Shown here: piece by piece, positions 28,713-41,393 of the stretch
Layout: each line of letters opens with the position of its first letter
Position numbering within the stretch: position 1 is the stretch's first letter
Source: Pectobacterium zantedeschiae
GTDB taxonomy: Bacteria; Pseudomonadota; Gammaproteobacteria; Enterobacterales; Enterobacteriaceae
Direction of reading: 5' to 3'
Length of the DNA: 64,000 nt
Assembly: GCF_004137795.1 (NCBI RefSeq)
Contig: NZ_NWTM01000001.1
Location: 2,779,229 to 2,843,228 of the forward strand
The notes under the pieces: model-generated
What the model was told of the DNA's origin: nothing
The model's input: the letters and a program-made list of their open reading frames with translations, nothing else
Database searches by the model: none
Made by a program: the position numbers and the translations under genes

Positions 28713-29720
28713 ATGTCCACATCTTCTCAATCCGCTGTGTTTTCCGTCCTCGATCTGGCACCGATTCCACAAGGCGCGACAGCGCGTGACGCCTTCCATC
28801 GCTCGCTGGATCTGGCGCAACATACAGAAAAATGGGGCTATCACCGCTATTGGCTGGCAGAACACCACAGCATGACCGGTATCGCCAGTGCGGCGACATC
28901 AGTGCTACTTGGCTATCTTGCCTCCGGTACGCAGCGCATCCGTCTCGGTTCCGGTGGTGTAATGTTGCCGAATCACTCACCGCTCGTCATCGCCGAGCAG
29001 TTCGGTACGTTGGAATCGCTGTATCCCGGCCGTATCGATTTGGGATTAGGCCGTGCTCCCGGCACAGATCAACGCACCATGATGGCACTTCGCCGTCACC
29101 TTAATGCCGATATCGACGATTTCCCACGCGATGTACAGGAATTGCAGCGCTATTTCGCTGATGCACAACCGGGTCAGGCAGTGCAGGCTGTCCCCGGACA
29201 GGGTCTAAATGTTCCTATCTGGCTATTGGGATCGAGCCTGTATAGCGCGCAGCTAGCCGCGAGACTGGGGCTGCCTTTTGCCTTCGCTGCCCATTTCGCA
29301 CCGGATATGCTGCTAGAAGCATTCCGCCTGTACCGCGAAAACTTTGTCCCTTCAGCCACTCACGCTAAACCCTATGCGATGGTTTGTGTCAATGTGGTTG
29401 CGGCCGATAGCGATCGGGATGCGCGCTTCCTCTTCACGTCAATGCAGCAACAATTCATCAACCTGCGCCGTGGCACGCCGGGCCCGCTGCCCGCACCGGT
29501 GGAAAATATCGATACGGTTGGATCTCCCGTTGAACAATTTGGCGCGGAGCAAGCACTGCGGCTGTCGATTGTCGGCGATCGCACAAAAGTCCGTCATGGG
29601 TTGCAGAGCCTTTTACGTGAAACGCAGGCAGATGAAGTGATGATCAATGGCCAAATCTTTGACCATCAGGCACGTTTACAATCTTTTGAAATCGCGATGG
29701 ATGTACGGCAGACGCTATAA
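28713..29720 (+). CDS. yhbW: Luciferase-like monooxygenase family protein
   Basis: 335 residues, as E. coli YhbW. It is a flavin-dependent bacterial-luciferase fold protein: [17 protein letters not shown] at the start, [39 protein letters not shown] and [13 protein letters not shown]. The start at 28713 fits the family; a longer frame starts at 28680. The reaction is not known. It converges on deaD with a shared terminator. Confidence 0.93.
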   Translation: MSTSSQSAVFSVLDLAPIPQGATARDAFHRSLDLAQHTEKWGYHRYWLAEHHSMTGIASAATSVLLGYLASGTQRIRLGSGGVMLPNHSPLVIAEQFGTLESLYPGRIDLGLGRAPGTDQRTMMALRRHLNADIDDFPRDVQELQRYFADAQPGQAVQAVPGQGLNVPIWLLGSSLYSAQLAARLGLPFAFAAHFAPDMLLEAFRLYRENFVPSATHAKPYAMVCVNVVAADSDRDARFLFTSMQQQFINLRRGTPGPLPAPVENIDTVGSPVEQFGAEQALRLSIVGDRTKVRHGLQSLLRETQADEVMINGQIFDHQARLQSFEIAMDVRQTL

Positions 29721-29756
29721 CACGAAATATTTAGAGCCCCGATAGATTTGTTGTGA

Positions 29757-29790
29757 CCAAAAAAAACGACCCTGAACGGGTCGTTTTGCA
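29757..29790. terminator. Bidirectional terminator between yhbW and deaD
   Basis: AAAACGACCC pairs with GGGTCGTTTT around a 5-base loop, with A runs on the left and T runs on the right, so it works for both converging genes. Confidence 0.85.
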
Positions 29791-29842
29791 TTGCAGCTTA
29801 TTTCGTTGAAACAGTTCGAATTAAAACAAACTGTATTGCAGC

Positions 29843-31741
29843 TTACGCGTCAGCAGGACGACGACGTGGAGCGCGCGAAGCACCGTCACGGTTATCACGG
29901 TTGAAAGAACGTTCACGACGCTCACCGCCGTTACCATTACCTTCACGGCGTTCACCACCGCCGAAAGAGCGACGTGGTGCTGCGCCATCACGACGTTCGC
30001 CACCAGGACGGCCACCGCCACGACGTTCTGGCTGTGCTACTGCATCACCCAGCAATTGCATATTCATTGGTTTGTTCAGAATACGCGTGCGGGTAAAGTG
30101 TGATAACAGATCGCCCGGCATACCTTTCGGCAGTTCGATCGTTGAGTGGGACCCGAACAGCTTGATGTTACCGATGTAACGACTGCTGATATCCCCTTCG
30201 TTAGCGATAGCACCAACAATATGACGAACTTCAACGCCGTCATCACGACCCACTTCGATACGATACAGTTCCATCTCACCAGCATCACGACGCTCACGGC
30301 GTTGCGGACGGTCACCGTCACGGCTTTCGCGAGAATCACGTGGATCGCGGCGACGATCGCCACGTGAATCACCACGAGACTCATCGCGATCGCGGAATTC
30401 ACGGCGAGGACGGAATGCCGGATCTGGCGGCAGAATCAGAGGACGTTCGCCCTGTGCCATTTTCAGCAGTGCGGCAGCCAGCGTTTCAACATCCAGCTCT
30501 TCCTGCGGTTGCAGTTTCGTCAGCAGCGCACGGTACATGTCCAGATCGCTGCTTTCCAGCTGTTGCTGTACTTTCGCAGCAAATTTAGCCAGACGGCGTT
30601 GACCCAGCAGTTCTGCGTTTGGCAATTCCACTTCAGGAATCGTCAGCTTCATGGTGCGCTCAACGTTACGCAGCAGGCGGCGCTCACGGTTTTCAACAAA
30701 CAGCAGTGCGCGACCCGCACGACCAGCACGGCCAGTACGGCCAATACGGTGGACGTAAGACTCGGCATCCATCGGAATATCGTAGTTCACGACCAGGCTG
30801 ATACGTTCAACGTCCAGACCACGTGCCGCAACGTCGGTGGCGATCAGGATATCAAGACGACCATCTTTCAGACGCTCCAGCGTTTGCTCACGCAGCGCCT
30901 GGTTCATGTCACCGTTCAGCGCAGCACTGTTATAACCGCTACGTTCCAGGGCTTCAGCCACTTCCAACGTCGCATTCTTGGTACGAACGAAAATAATCGC
31001 CGCGTCAAAATCTTCCGCTTCCAGGAAGCGAACCAGCGCTTCATTTTTACGCATGCCCTGCACCGTCCAGTAGCTCTGGCTGATGTCTGGACGCGTCGTC
31101 ACGCTTGATTGGATGCGAACTTCTTGCGGATCTTTCATGAAACGGCGCGTAATGCGGCGAATCGCTTCAGGCATGGTCGCAGAGAACAGCGCAGTCTGAT
31201 GCTCAGCAGGGATCTGAGCCATGATGTTTTCAACATCTTCGATGAAGCCCATACGCAGCATTTCATCAGCTTCGTCCAGAACCAGACCGCTCAGGTTGGA
31301 CAGATCCAGCGTACCGCGCTTCAGGTGGTCCAGCAGACGACCTGGCGTACCAACAACGATCTGTGCTCCACCACGCAAAGCGCGCAGCTGCACGTCATAG
31401 CGTTGTCCGCCGTACAGTGCAACGACGTTCACGCCGTGCATATGTTTGGAGAAATCATTGCAGGCCTCTGCTACCTGCACCGCCAGTTCGCGGGTCGGTG
31501 CCAGCACCAGAATCTGTGGTGCTTTCAGCTCAGGCTTCAGATTATTCAGTAATGGCAGAGAGAACGCTGCTGTTTTACCGCTACCGGTCTGTGCCATACC
31601 CAGCACATCGCGACCATTCAGCAGGTGAGGAATACATTCCGCCTGAATCGGAGACGGTTTTTCATAGCCCAAATCAGTCAGGGCATTAAGGATAGAGGTG
31701 TTCAGCCCCAAATCGGCAAAAGAAGTTACTAAATCAGTCAT
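29843..31741 (-). CDS. deaD: Cold-shock DEAD-box RNA helicase
   Basis: 632 residues from the ATG at 31741 (E. coli DeaD/CsdA 629). The helicase core has the Q motif (YEKPSPIQ), motif I AQTGSGKT, motif II DEAD in [13 protein letters not shown], and [11 protein letters not shown]. It is followed by the RNA-binding C-terminal domain (about 480-560) and a long Arg/Gly-rich tail with ERRDG and GGERREG repeats. It unwinds structured RNA, helps 50S assembly, and works with the degradosome at low temperature. The start codon lies inside the 3' end of yrbN, so translation is probably coupled to that small frame. Confidence 0.97.
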   Translation of the reverse strand: MTDLVTSFADLGLNTSILNALTDLGYEKPSPIQAECIPHLLNGRDVLGMAQTGSGKTAAFSLPLLNNLKPELKAPQILVLAPTRELAVQVAEACNDFSKHMHGVNVVALYGGQRYDVQLRALRGGAQIVVGTPGRLLDHLKRGTLDLSNLSGLVLDEADEMLRMGFIEDVENIMAQIPAEHQTALFSATMPEAIRRITRRFMKDPQEVRIQSSVTTRPDISQSYWTVQGMRKNEALVRFLEAEDFDAAIIFVRTKNATLEVAEALERSGYNSAALNGDMNQALREQTLERLKDGRLDILIATDVAARGLDVERISLVVNYDIPMDAESYVHRIGRTGRAGRAGRALLFVENRERRLLRNVERTMKLTIPEVELPNAELLGQRRLAKFAAKVQQQLESSDLDMYRALLTKLQPQEELDVETLAAALLKMAQGERPLILPPDPAFRPRREFRDRDESRGDSRGDRRRDPRDSRESRDGDRPQRRERRDAGEMELYRIEVGRDDGVEVRHIVGAIANEGDISSRYIGNIKLFGSHSTIELPKGMPGDLLSHFTRTRILNKPMNMQLLGDAVAQPERRGGGRPGGERRDGAAPRRSFGGGERREGNGNGGERRERSFNRDNRDGASRAPRRRPADA

Positions 31742-31811
31742 GTACACGTGCCTCATTAAACATGGCGGCCAGTCTACATAACTCGTCGTGAAAATTTTCA
31801 GTCATTTTCAT
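31734..31811 (-). CDS. yrbN: Small protein YrbN, overlaps deaD
   Basis: A 25-codon frame: ATG at 31811, TGA at 31734-31736, so it overlaps deaD by 8 bases in another frame. It begins [16 protein letters not shown] and ends with RVHD. From memory this matches E. coli YrbN, which also sits between nlpI and deaD. The function is unknown; the overlap suggests that its translation leads ribosomes to the deaD start. Confidence 0.8.
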   Translation of the reverse strand: MKMTENFHDELCRLAAMFNEARVHD

Positions 31812-31915
31812 TGAAAAGTGTGAACCGGCTCAAATTGGATTAAAAAGCGAACAAAAAAGCCCTCACCCGTTAAGGTGATAACCGAAGTTTTTCAGGCTGA
31901 TTAAGTGTTCGTCAG

Positions 31916-32800
31916 CTATTGCTGGTCCGATCCTGATAGGTCGTCTTGCTCTTGGCCTAATAGCGCCAATTCCAACAATGCATAGCGGTGCTCAACAAAG
32001 TTGTGGACGTTGTTGGCAACCGTCAGCTTGAACAGCGCCAAAGCGGTGTTCTTGTCCCCCAGACTTAGGTAATGCTTACCTAAATAGAAGTCAGTTTCAC
32101 TGAGATGCTCAGCGAGCGAAGTGTTATCCGTAGCTTCTTCCTGTAAACGCTGCATCAGTGTCTTTTCACTGATACTGCCCAGGTAGAATTCGACAATATT
32201 CCATCCCCAAGGCCCTTTCTTGGCGTCGTCATAGCGTTTTTTCAACGCAATTTTGGCCGTCTCTGGATTGATTTCTCTCTCCACAAGATACAGCCATAAC
32301 GAACGGAAAGGATCATTCGGATCGTCTCGATAAAACGCCAGCAGATCATCCTGCGCTAACAGATAGCGACCGCCATAATACAAAGCGATGCCACGGTTTA
32401 AACGCGCATAATTGTAAGTTGGATCAAGCTCTAGTACAGAATCAAACGCTTCATAGGCAGCATCAAAATTGCCTGCCTGCGTTAAATAGATACCCAAATA
32501 GTTAAAAACTTCTGGAATATCAGGGCGGATCGTCAACGCTTGTGAAAAATCATTCCGCGCTAATGCCCGTAACCCGAGACTATCATACAGCACTCCGCGC
32601 TCATATAATAGCTGTGCTCGCTCATCATCGGTTAATGCCCGGCTTGCAAGGATTTGTTCCATGCGTGCCAGAATCACTTCCTGCTGTAAAGTCGGCTGTA
32701 ACGGAATCGCCAATACTGCGTCTTTACGCCAATCCGTGTTGCTGCATCCTGCCAGCATGAGTGCTGTTGCAACATAACACCAGCGCAAGAAAGGCTTCAT
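31916..32800 (-). CDS. nlpI: Outer-membrane lipoprotein NlpI
   Basis: 294 residues, as E. coli NlpI. The lipobox LAGC (Cys19) follows a short signal peptide. The body is made of TPR helices, e.g. [20 protein letters not shown] and [20 protein letters not shown]. NlpI is the adaptor that brings the protease Prc to the murein hydrolase MepS, among other peptidoglycan enzymes. It lies between pnp and yrbN-deaD, as in E. coli. Confidence 0.97.
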   Translation of the reverse strand: MKPFLRWCYVATALMLAGCSNTDWRKDAVLAIPLQPTLQQEVILARMEQILASRALTDDERAQLLYERGVLYDSLGLRALARNDFSQALTIRPDIPEVFNYLGIYLTQAGNFDAAYEAFDSVLELDPTYNYARLNRGIALYYGGRYLLAQDDLLAFYRDDPNDPFRSLWLYLVEREINPETAKIALKKRYDDAKKGPWGWNIVEFYLGSISEKTLMQRLQEEATDNTSLAEHLSETDFYLGKHYLSLGDKNTALALFKLTVANNVHNFVEHRYALLELALLGQEQDDLSGSDQQ

Positions 32801-32886
32801 TTCCCACTCCCGAAGACAAACATTGGATGAACATCCTGTCCCGGACCGCTCAACGCAAGGACATCCATACCCTTACGATACACACA

Positions 32887-32913
32887 GCACCTTGCCATAA
32901 TCAGGCAAGGTGC
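32887..32913 (-). terminator. Hairpin after pnp
   Basis: A perfect 10-bp stem, GCACCTTGCC / GGCAAGGTGC, 25 bases after the pnp stop. There is no clear T tract; it may stabilise the 3' end or terminate in part, with read-through to nlpI. Confidence 0.55.
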
Positions 32914-32937
32914 CATAAGACCGTTTTCTAACAGTCG

Positions 32938-35058
32938 TTATTCCTCAGAAGACGGTGCTGCCGCTTCCTGAGTTTGTGCATTTGCTTCTTTGATGCTTAA
33001 GCGCACGCGGCCCTGGCGATCAACTTCCAGAACCTTGACCGGCACTTCCTGACCCATTTGCAGGTAGTCAGTTACTTTCTCTACGCGCTTATCGGCGATC
33101 TGAGAAATATGTACCAGGCCTTCTTTGCCGCCGCCGATAGCGACGAAAGCACCAAAATCAACGATGCGGGTAACTTTACCCTGATACACTCGGCCAACTT
33201 CAATTTCGGCAGTGATCTCTTCAATACGACGAATCGCGTGTTTCGCTTTTTCGCCATCGGTTGAAGCGATCTTCACAGTACCATCGTCTTCGATTTCAAT
33301 GGTGGTGCCCGTCTCTTCGGTCAGCGCACGAATCACAGAACCACCTTTACCGATCACATCTTTGATCTTATCGGTACTGATTTTGATGGTGTGAATACGC
33401 GGTGCGAATTCGGAGATGTCGCCACGCGGCGTGCTGATTGCCTGTTCCATCACACCCAGAATGTGCAAACGTGCACCTTTGGCCTGATTCAAAGCAACCT
33501 GCATGATCTCACGGGTAATCCCTTCGATCTTGATATCCATTTGCAGCGCGGTAATACCTTCACGGCTACCAGCAACTTTAAAGTCCATATCGCCCAGGTG
33601 GTCTTCGTCACCCAGAATGTCGGACAGAACAACAAAGTTGTCGCCTTCTTTCACCAGACCCATCGCGATACCCGCAACGGCTGATTTGATTGGCACACCC
33701 GCATCCATCAGTGCCAGAGAAGCACCGCAGACAGACGCCATGGAAGAAGAACCGTTAGATTCCGTGATTTCAGATACCACACGCACGGTGTACGGGAATT
33801 CGTTCGCCTTCGGCATAACTGCCAGCACGCCGCGCTTAGCCAGACGACCGTGACCAATTTCACGACGTTTAGGCGAGCCAACCATACCGGTTTCACCGAC
33901 AGAGTACGGAGGGAAGTTGTAGTGCAGCAGGAAGCGATCGGTACGTTCACCGGTCAGTTCGTCGATGGTCTGCGCGTCACGCTCAGTACCCAGCGTTGCC
34001 GTTACCAACGCCTGCGTTTCACCACGGGTGAACAGTGCAGAACCGTGGGTACGCGGCAGCACGCCAGTGCGCACATCCAGACCACGAATCATGTCTTTTT
34101 CACGGCCATCAATACGCGGTTCGCCAGCCAGTACGCGGCTACGCACAACGTTTTTCTCGATGTTACCCAGGATTTCCTGAATCTCACCGGCATTCAGCGT
34201 TTCATCTTCGGCTTGCAGCGCAGCAACAACGTCAGATTTGATGACGTCAACCTGTGCATAACGCTCTTGTTTTTCGGTGATACGATAAGCGTCACCCAAA
34301 CGTGCTTCCGACAGAGCCTGTACACGCTGTTCTAAGGAAACATTAACTTCTGGCGCATGCCATTCCCACTTCGGTTTGCCAGCTTCTGCAACCAGTGAGT
34401 TGATGTTTTCGATAACGATCTGCTGTTGGTCGTGGCCAAACACCACCGCACCCAGCATCTGATCTTCACTCAGCAGTTCAGCTTCGGATTCCACCATCAG
34501 AACCGCGCCTTCTGTACCAGCAACAACCAGATCCAAACGGCTTTCTTTCAGCTCATCTGTCGTTGGGTTCAGAACATACTGGTCATTCAGGTAACCAACG
34601 CGAGCAGCACCGATAGGGCCGCTGAACGGAATACCAGACAGACTCAGCGCCGCAGAGGCACCAATCATGGCAACGATGTCAGGGTTAACTTGTGGGTTAA
34701 CGGAAACCACAGTGGCAATAACCTGAACTTCATTCAGGAAGCCTTCTGGGAACAGAGGGCGAATCGGACGGTCAATCAGACGAGAAATCAGCGTTTCGCC
34801 TTCGCTTGGACGACCTTCACGGCGGAAAAAACCACCAGGGAAACGTCCAGCAGCGTAGGTACGCTCCTGATAGTTAACCGTCAACGGGAAGAAACTTTGG
34901 CCGGGCTTAGCGTTTTTAGCGCCGACAACGGTAACGAATACCGCTGTGTCATCCATGCTTACCATTACAGCGGCGGTAGCCTGGCGTGCCATCATACCCG
35001 TCTCTAATGTGACGGTATGCTGACCATATTGAAACTTACGAACGATCGGATTCAGCAA
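32938..35058 (-). CDS. pnp: Polynucleotide phosphorylase
   Basis: 706 residues (E. coli 711). Two RNase PH-like cores flank an all-alpha linker; the second core has the active-site region of [23 protein letters not shown] domain (about 553-610, with [16 protein letters not shown]) and an S1 domain (about 620-690, with [13 protein letters not shown]) bind RNA. It degrades RNA 3' to 5' with phosphate and joins the degradosome through RNase E. Made from its own promoter and by read-through from rpsO. Confidence 0.97.
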   Translation of the reverse strand: MLNPIVRKFQYGQHTVTLETGMMARQATAAVMVSMDDTAVFVTVVGAKNAKPGQSFFPLTVNYQERTYAAGRFPGGFFRREGRPSEGETLISRLIDRPIRPLFPEGFLNEVQVIATVVSVNPQVNPDIVAMIGASAALSLSGIPFSGPIGAARVGYLNDQYVLNPTTDELKESRLDLVVAGTEGAVLMVESEAELLSEDQMLGAVVFGHDQQQIVIENINSLVAEAGKPKWEWHAPEVNVSLEQRVQALSEARLGDAYRITEKQERYAQVDVIKSDVVAALQAEDETLNAGEIQEILGNIEKNVVRSRVLAGEPRIDGREKDMIRGLDVRTGVLPRTHGSALFTRGETQALVTATLGTERDAQTIDELTGERTDRFLLHYNFPPYSVGETGMVGSPKRREIGHGRLAKRGVLAVMPKANEFPYTVRVVSEITESNGSSSMASVCGASLALMDAGVPIKSAVAGIAMGLVKEGDNFVVLSDILGDEDHLGDMDFKVAGSREGITALQMDIKIEGITREIMQVALNQAKGARLHILGVMEQAISTPRGDISEFAPRIHTIKISTDKIKDVIGKGGSVIRALTEETGTTIEIEDDGTVKIASTDGEKAKHAIRRIEEITAEIEVGRVYQGKVTRIVDFGAFVAIGGGKEGLVHISQIADKRVEKVTDYLQMGQEVPVKVLEVDRQGRVRLSIKEANAQTQEAAAPSSEE

Positions 35059-35143
35059 AATAATATCCTTAGCTGGGGCGCGTTACACGTATTCTAGATA
35101 AACGCACCAGTGAACTCCCGACCTTTACACTACATCCTCACGA

Positions 35144-35190
35144 CTAATGACAACCCTTATCTTGCTTATGCAGATAAAGCCTCTCATTAG
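35144..35190 (-). promoter_or_regulatory. Candidate stem-loop in the pnp leader
   Basis: CTAATGA (35144-35150) pairs with TCATTAG (35184-35190), and the inside can pair CTTATCT with AGATAAAG. In E. coli the pnp leader forms a long hairpin cut by RNase III, which lets PNPase repress its own synthesis. The match here is by position and structure, not sequence. Confidence 0.45.
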
Positions 35191-35264
35191 CCGCGCGAAC
35201 CTCTGTAATGAAAGATCATATTTAACAACAATACACTACTCTGTTTTGCTAACGCTTCCTAGAA

Positions 35265-35288
35265 GAAAGGGGCCAAAAGAGGCCCCTT
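35265..35288 (-). terminator. Terminator after rpsO
   Basis: AAGGGGCC pairs with GGCCCCTT around a 6-base loop, 20 bases after the rpsO stop, followed on the minus strand by TTTCTTCT. It resembles the leaky rpsO t1 terminator ahead of pnp. Confidence 0.75.
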
Positions 35289-35308
35289 CCCACTGAAACT
35301 CAGAAGAC

Positions 35309-35578
35309 TTAGCGACGCAGACCCAGACGCTCGATCAGACTGGTGTAACGTGCTACATCTTTACGCTTCAGGTAGTCCAGCAGCTTACGACGCTGAGAAA
35401 CCATACGCAGCAGACCACGACGGCTGTGGTGATCTTTTTTGTGCTCAGAAAAGTGGCCTTGCAGATGGTTGATCTGCGCAGTCAGCAAAGCAACCTGAAC
35501 TTCAGTAGAACCACTATCGTTAGTGCCACGACCGAAGTCTGCTACGATTTTAGCTTTAGCTTCAACACTTAGAGACAT
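35309..35578 (-). CDS. rpsO: 30S ribosomal protein uS15
   Basis: 89 residues, the usual length for S15. It starts [16 protein letters not shown] and contains [20 protein letters not shown], the 16S rRNA-binding helix pair. It is an early binder in 30S assembly. A longer frame (to 35683) covers the leader only. Confidence 0.98.
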   Translation of the reverse strand: MSLSVEAKAKIVADFGRGTNDSGSTEVQVALLTAQINHLQGHFSEHKKDHHSRRGLLRMVSQRRKLLDYLKRKDVARYTSLIERLGLRR

Positions 35579-35700
35579 TGTAATACTCCAAACATTATAG
35601 ATAAAAAAACAGGCGCCGATCTCTAATTCAGCCACCCAATAGTCAAGCCGCGCTATTCTACCCTCAGCGTTCTGCGATAGCAAGGCAGCAACGGACGGGT

Positions 35701-36645
35701 TTACATCGGAAACTCAACAACCAAACGCCGTGGTGCAACGCGCCCATCGCCGTCAATTTCACCCATTCCGATAAATTTGTGCTCATCACCTTCGGTGATT
35801 CTCACCATGCCGTTCAACGGCGCATTTGCTGCCTGAACCGCCTGCCCCAGTTTCAAATAACCTGCGACAACGGGCGTCAAATTTACTTCAGGAAAATCAA
35901 TAACCGGGCTTTCCATCGGCATGAGCAGCGGATCAAGGCTCAGAGAAAGCGAGTTTTCTTGCGTCTGAGCCTGCTCGGCCAAGGCCGCTAGCTGCTCCAG
36001 CGTCACCATTCTTTCAGTAGGATATGTGGCAACCTGCAAGCGGCGCAGGTAAATCACATGCGCGCCACAGCCCAGTTGTTCACCCAGATCGTCAATAATG
36101 GTACGGATGTACGTCCCTTTCGAGCAGTGAATCTCCAGTTCCAGCTCATCACCTTCCCAGCGAATGAACTGAAGTTCGTAAACGGTGATTTCACGCGCTT
36201 CACGCGGAACCGTCAGTCCCTGACGTGCATACTCATACAGCTTACGCCCCTGATATTTCAGCGCCGAATACATGGATGGTACTTGCTGCGTGGTGCCACG
36301 AAAGCTCTCAAGCGCCTGTTCCAGATTCTCAGCAGAAAAACCAATAGCACGTTCTTCAATCACGTTACCATCAGCATCAGAAGTATCGGTTCGTTGCCCA
36401 AGGCGAGCAATGACACGATAACGTTTATCAGAATCCAGCAAATACTGAGAAAACTTCGTCGCTTCCCCAAGACAAATCGGCAGCATACCGGTTGCTAATG
36501 GATCCAACGCACCCGTATGGCCCGCTCTGTTAGCGTTAAAAATCCGTTTTACCTTCTGTAAAACATCATTAGACGACACGCCCTGCGGCTTATCTAACAA
36601 CAATACGCCGTGTACATCACGGCCACGGCGACGAGGACGACTCAT
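35701..36645 (-). CDS. truB: tRNA pseudouridine-55 synthase
   Basis: 314 residues, as E. coli TruB. The catalytic Asp is in [15 protein letters not shown] (about residues 37-51). [18 protein letters not shown] and the conserved [13 protein letters not shown] follow, and a C-terminal PUA domain is present. It makes pseudouridine 55 in the T loop of all tRNAs. Its ATG shares one base with the rbfA stop. Confidence 0.97.
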   Translation of the reverse strand: MSRPRRRGRDVHGVLLLDKPQGVSSNDVLQKVKRIFNANRAGHTGALDPLATGMLPICLGEATKFSQYLLDSDKRYRVIARLGQRTDTSDADGNVIEERAIGFSAENLEQALESFRGTTQQVPSMYSALKYQGRKLYEYARQGLTVPREAREITVYELQFIRWEGDELELEIHCSKGTYIRTIIDDLGEQLGCGAHVIYLRRLQVATYPTERMVTLEQLAALAEQAQTQENSLSLSLDPLLMPMESPVIDFPEVNLTPVVAGYLKLGQAVQAANAPLNGMVRITEGDEHKFIGMGEIDGDGRVAPRRLVVEFPM

Positions 36646-37043
36646 TAATCCTCCTGATCTTCGCCCGTAACAGAACGACGTTCCGTATCGTTTCTAACCA
36701 CATTGGTCACCAGATTGGACATTCTCATCCCTTCAACCAATGAGTTGTCATAGGAGAACGTCAATTCTGGAACAACGCGCAGGCGCATTGCCTTGCCGAT
36801 CATCATACGGATAAAACCAGACGCATCTTGCAGTGCTTTAACCGCTATTTTAACTTGCTCTGGCTCGTTATCATTCAGGAAGGTCACAAAAACCTTGGCG
36901 TACGCCAGATCGCGAGAAACTTCCACACCGGATACGGTCGCCATGCCGATGCGCGGATCTTTCACTTCACGTTGAATGATAATGGCGATTTCTTTTTGCA
37001 TTTCCTGCGCAACGCGCTGGGTGCGGCTGAATTCTTTTGCCAT
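36645..37043 (-). CDS. rbfA: 30S ribosome-binding factor A
   Basis: 132 residues (E. coli 133). It is a KH-like fold: [20 protein letters not shown], then [20 protein letters not shown] and [12 protein letters not shown]. It is needed for 16S rRNA maturation, notably in the cold. Its stop overlaps the truB start. Confidence 0.97.
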   Translation of the reverse strand: MAKEFSRTQRVAQEMQKEIAIIIQREVKDPRIGMATVSGVEVSRDLAYAKVFVTFLNDNEPEQVKIAVKALQDASGFIRMMIGKAMRLRVVPELTFSYDNSLVEGMRMSNLVTNVVRNDTERRSVTGEDQED

Positions 37044-37117
37044 GATAAATCCTCCAGTAAAAATCGGGGGGCACTAGGCCCCCCTTACGAATCACTTACG
37101 TCGTCGCTGAAAACGGA

Positions 37118-39817
37118 TTACGCGATCGTACGTTTGATCTCGATCGTTTCAAAGACTTCGATCATATCGCCTGGGCGAACGTCGTTGTAGTTCTTCACGC
37201 CGATACCACATTCCATGCCGTTACGGACTTCGTTAACGTCATCTTTGAAGCGGCGCAGAGATTCCAGCTCGCCTTCATAGATAACCACGTTGTCACGCAA
37301 TACACGGATCTTGTTGTGACGCTTAACGATACCTTCAGTCACCATACAGCCAGCGATAGCGCCAAATTTCGGTGATTTAAAGACGTCACGCACTTCGGCC
37401 AGACCGATGATCTCTTGCTTATATTCCGGCGCCAGCATACCGCTCATCGCCTGTTTCACTTCGTCGATCAAATCATAGATGACGGAGTAATAACGCAGAT
37501 CCAGGCTTTCCGCTTCAACTACGCGGCGAGCTGATGCATCTGCACGAACGTTAAAGCCAAGGATAATCGCATTCGATGCGGCTGCCAGCGTGGCGTCAGT
37601 TTCTGTGATACCGCCCACACCAGAACCGACGATCTTCACTTTCACTTCATCAGTAGACAGTTTTTGCAGTGAATCGGAAATCGCTTCGCAAGAACCCTGA
37701 ACGTCAGATTTCAGAACGATGTTCAGCTCAGAAACTTCACCTTCTGTCATGTTGGCGAACATGTTTTCCAGTTTAGATTTCTGCTGACGAGCCAGTTTGA
37801 CTTCGCGGAATTTACCCTGACGATACAAGGCAACTTCACGCGCTTTCTTCTCGTCACGAACAACCGTAGCTTCATCACCTGCGGCAGGCACACCGGACAT
37901 ACCGAGAATTTCTACAGGAATAGAAGGACCCGCTGACGCGATTTCGCGGCCTAACTCATCACGCATCGCACGGACACGGCCATATTCAAAGCCGCACAGA
38001 ACGATGTCGCCTTTATTCAGCGTACCTTCACGTACCAGTACAGTTGCAACCGGGCCACGACCTTTATCCAGGAAGGATTCGATCACTACACCGTTTGCCA
38101 TGCCGCTGCGAACGGCTTTCAGTTCGAGAACTTCGGCCTGCAACAGAATCGCATCCAACAGTTCATCGATACCCGTACCAGCTTTAGCAGATACGTGGAC
38201 AAACTGAGATTCACCACCCCACTCTTCTGGCATGATACCGTACTGAGACAGCTCGGTTTTCACACGGTCTGGATCAGCATCAGGTTTATCGATTTTGTTT
38301 ACAGCGACAACAACCGGAACCTGCGCAGCTTTCGCATGCTGAATAGCTTCGATTGTCTGAGGCATCACGCCGTCATCCGCCGCAACAACCAGTACCACGA
38401 TATCCGTAGCCTGAGCACCACGAGCACGCATTGCGGTAAACGCGGCGTGTCCCGGTGTATCCAGGAACGTAATCATACCGTTGTCGGTTTCAACGTGATA
38501 AGCACCGATGTGCTGGGTAATACCACCCGCTTCGCCTGCTGCTACTTTAGTTGAACGGATATAGTCAAGCAGGGAGGTTTTACCGTGGTCAACGTGACCC
38601 ATGATGGTCACGACCGGCGCGCGGGATTCTGCCGCAACACCCATATCACGGTCGCTCATTACCGCTTCTTCCAGCTCGTTTTCACGACGCAGGATAACTT
38701 TATGGCCCATCTCTTCCGCGACGAGTTGCGCAGTTTCCTGGTCGATGACCTGGTTGATGGTTGCCATCGCACCCAGTTTCATCATCGTTTTGATGACCTG
38801 AGAGCCTTTAACTGCCATTTTGTTAGCCAGCTCAGCAACGGTAACCGTTTCACCAATCACGACATCACGGTTAACCGCCTGAGCAGGCTTATTGAAGCTC
38901 TGCTGCAATGAACTTGGCTTACGCTTACCTTTACCACCACGGGTAACAGCACGCGCTTCTTCACGGTCAGCTTTGGATTCAGACTGGCGATTGCCTTTCT
39001 TCTGCTTGGTGACTTTAGCAGCACGAGTGCGGCTACGGCGTTCACCTTCAACCTGACGGTCGTTTTCATCTTCCGCTTCGCGGGCATGATGAGACGTCGT
39101 CACATGATAATCGGCAGATTCTTCAGGTTTAGCGCTTTCCGCTTCCCAACGTCCGGCATTTTCTTCAGCCATACGACGGGCTTCTTCAGCAATACGACGG
39201 GCTTCTTCTTCAACTTTAAGACGTGCAGTTTCTTCTGCTTTACGCTTAAGTTCAGCAGCTTCCGCTTCGCGTTTCGCTTTCTCAGACTGAGCCGGCTTGG
39301 TCATATTTTCGTTTTGTTGGTTCGTCACTTTTTCTTTTTCCGCTACATCACGCTTAGCTTTTTCAGCGGCTTCACGTTTGGCTTGCTCGTCGGCAGCACG
39401 CTTCGCTTTCTCAGCGGCTTCGCGCAGATCGGCCTCGCGTTTAGCCTGCTCTTCAGCGGCACGTTGTGCCTGTTCTTCCGCTTCACGCCGTGCCTGCTCT
39501 TCCTCTTCAGCCTGTTGGGCATCAATTGGATCGCGTTTTACATAAGTGCGTGTCTTGCGGACTTCAATCTGCACCGACTTACTTTTACCGCCAGTGCTAG
39601 GGACATTTAACGTGCTGCGCGTTTTGCGTTGCAGCGTCAATTTACTCGGCGCATTACCGCGATCGCGGTTCAGATGCGCTAATAACGTTTCTTTTTCATG
39701 CTGGGTCACAGAGTCCGATGCAGACTTGGTCATTCCCGCATCAGCAAACTGCTGTACCAGGCGGTCAACCGGAGTTTGAATCTCTGCGGCCAGCGATTTT
39801 ACGGTTACATCTGTCAT
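37118..39817 (-). CDS. infB: Translation initiation factor IF-2
   Basis: 899 residues (E. coli 890). The N-terminal IF2N domain is followed by a long Ala/Glu/Lys/Arg coiled region (about 105-230) with repeats such as AEEQAKREA. The GTPase domain starts near residue 400: G1 GHVDHGKT, G3 DTPGHAAF, G4 NKID. The C-terminal domains end in [14 protein letters not shown]. It brings initiator tRNA to the 30S subunit; the adjacent metY gene encodes that tRNA. Confidence 0.98.
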   Translation of the reverse strand: MTDVTVKSLAAEIQTPVDRLVQQFADAGMTKSASDSVTQHEKETLLAHLNRDRGNAPSKLTLQRKTRSTLNVPSTGGKSKSVQIEVRKTRTYVKRDPIDAQQAEEEEQARREAEEQAQRAAEEQAKREADLREAAEKAKRAADEQAKREAAEKAKRDVAEKEKVTNQQNENMTKPAQSEKAKREAEAAELKRKAEETARLKVEEEARRIAEEARRMAEENAGRWEAESAKPEESADYHVTTSHHAREAEDENDRQVEGERRSRTRAAKVTKQKKGNRQSESKADREEARAVTRGGKGKRKPSSLQQSFNKPAQAVNRDVVIGETVTVAELANKMAVKGSQVIKTMMKLGAMATINQVIDQETAQLVAEEMGHKVILRRENELEEAVMSDRDMGVAAESRAPVVTIMGHVDHGKTSLLDYIRSTKVAAGEAGGITQHIGAYHVETDNGMITFLDTPGHAAFTAMRARGAQATDIVVLVVAADDGVMPQTIEAIQHAKAAQVPVVVAVNKIDKPDADPDRVKTELSQYGIMPEEWGGESQFVHVSAKAGTGIDELLDAILLQAEVLELKAVRSGMANGVVIESFLDKGRGPVATVLVREGTLNKGDIVLCGFEYGRVRAMRDELGREIASAGPSIPVEILGMSGVPAAGDEATVVRDEKKAREVALYRQGKFREVKLARQQKSKLENMFANMTEGEVSELNIVLKSDVQGSCEAISDSLQKLSTDEVKVKIVGSGVGGITETDATLAAASNAIILGFNVRADASARRVVEAESLDLRYYSVIYDLIDEVKQAMSGMLAPEYKQEIIGLAEVRDVFKSPKFGAIAGCMVTEGIVKRHNKIRVLRDNVVIYEGELESLRRFKDDVNEVRNGMECGIGVKNYNDVRPGDMIEVFETIEIKRTIA

Positions 39818-39842
39818 GCTGTTCCTTTCCTGCTACAGTTCG

Positions 39843-41372
39843 TTATTCGTTGTCGTCGCCAAACCAACAGATATTACGTGCGGCCATAATCAGTTCGCCC
39901 GCTTGCTCATCATTGAGCTCTTCAATATCTGTCAGGTCGTCAACACCCTGTTCAGCAAGATCTTCCAGCGTACAAACACCGATCGCAGCAAGCTTGAACG
40001 CCAACTCACGCGACAGCCCAGGCAAGCTAAGCAAGTCTTCAGCAGGTTGACCGTCACCAAGGCTTTCTTCATGCGCCAGTGCCAGCGTTGTTAATGCAGC
40101 TTTAGCACGCTCACGCAATGCTTCAACGGTTTCTTCATCAAGGCCTTCAATAGCCAACAGTTCCTTGATTGGAACGTAGGCCAGTTCTTCAAGTGAGGAG
40201 AAACCTTCTTCAACCAGCACAGTGGCAAACTCTTCATCGATATCAAGGTGCTTGGTAAAGACGTCGATTGCGGCATGTGCTTCGGCCTGATGCTTGGCTT
40301 GAAGATCTTCCACTGTCATCACGTTCAGTTCCCAACGGTCGTCTGAACGATGCTGTTTCAACAGTTGAGAAGCCAGACGTACGTTCTGCCCGTTGCGACC
40401 AATCGCCTGAGCCAAATTGCTCGACTCAACGGCGATATCCATCGTGCAGGTATCTTCATCAACCACGATCGATACTACATCGGCAGGTGCCATTGCATTG
40501 ATCACAAACTGCGCAGGATTGTCATCCCACAGAATGATATCAATACGCTCGCCGCCCAGTTCACTGGAGACGGCCTGCACACGTGCACCGCGCATACCAA
40601 CACAAGCACCGACAGGATCGATACGCTTGTCATTCGTCTTCACTGCAATTTTCGCACGTGAACCCGGATCGCGGGCCGCGGCCTTAATCTCGATAACTTC
40701 TTCACCGATTTCTGGCACTTCAATGCGGAAGAGTTCAACCAGCATTTCCGGGCGGGAACGGCTGACAAACAGTTGAGCACCGCGAGCTTCAGGACGAACA
40801 GAGTACAGTACGCCACGAATACGGTCGCCAGGGCGGAAGTTTTCACGAGGCAGCATATCTTCACGGCCAATTACCGCTTCTGCACTGGTGTTAGAACCAT
40901 CGATGGGTCTGACTTCAAGCGAAATATTATCACGGTTCACCTTCTTCACGACACCGGTGATAATTTCGCCTTCTTGCTCACGGAACTGATCAACAACCAT
41001 CGCACGTTCTGCTTCACGAACTTTCTGTACGATAACTTGTTTTGCCGTTTGCGTCGTAATACGGTCAAAGGTTACAGATTCGATTTGATCTTCAACGTAA
41101 CCGCCAACATCAAGAGCAGGGTCTTCAAACTGAGCGGCTTCAAGCGTAATTTCACGCGTTGGCTGAGTGACTTCATTCACCACTAACCAACGACGGAAGG
41201 TATCAAAATCGCCTGTTTTACGATCGATACTGACGCGAACATCAATTTCCTGCTCGTATTTTTTCTTGGTCGCTGTCGCCAGTGCGGTTTCCAGCGCTTC
41301 AAAAATCTTCTCGCGCGGAAGGGCTTTCTCATTGGAAACTGCTTCAACAACAGCCAGAATCTCTTTGTTCAT
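39843..41372 (-). CDS. nusA: Transcription termination/antitermination factor NusA
   Basis: About 509 residues from the ATG at 41372 ([16 protein letters not shown]); E. coli has 495, so it is slightly longer. Domains in order: N-terminal RNA polymerase-binding domain (1-130), S1 (about 135-200), KH1 and KH2 (about 205-345, with [20 protein letters not shown] and [13 protein letters not shown]), and two acidic C-terminal repeats with the HhH-like [17 protein letters not shown]. It modulates pausing and termination. The gap to infB is 25 bases. Confidence 0.97.
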   Translation of the reverse strand: MNKEILAVVEAVSNEKALPREKIFEALETALATATKKKYEQEIDVRVSIDRKTGDFDTFRRWLVVNEVTQPTREITLEAAQFEDPALDVGGYVEDQIESVTFDRITTQTAKQVIVQKVREAERAMVVDQFREQEGEIITGVVKKVNRDNISLEVRPIDGSNTSAEAVIGREDMLPRENFRPGDRIRGVLYSVRPEARGAQLFVSRSRPEMLVELFRIEVPEIGEEVIEIKAAARDPGSRAKIAVKTNDKRIDPVGACVGMRGARVQAVSSELGGERIDIILWDDNPAQFVINAMAPADVVSIVVDEDTCTMDIAVESSNLAQAIGRNGQNVRLASQLLKQHRSDDRWELNVMTVEDLQAKHQAEAHAAIDVFTKHLDIDEEFATVLVEEGFSSLEELAYVPIKELLAIEGLDEETVEALRERAKAALTTLALAHEESLGDGQPAEDLLSLPGLSRELAFKLAAIGVCTLEDLAEQGVDDLTDIEELNDEQAGELIMAARNICWFGDDNE

Positions 41373-41393
41373 CCTAGTTGCCTCATCCAAACT

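Noticed and set aside
30509-31552. Long open frames on the plus strand opposite deaD
   Set aside because: They mirror the codon pattern of deaD and show no family or ribosome site.
39086-39610. Phe-rich 174-codon frame opposite infB
   Set aside because: It is the reverse image of the Ala/Glu/Lys repeats of IF-2; low complexity with no support.
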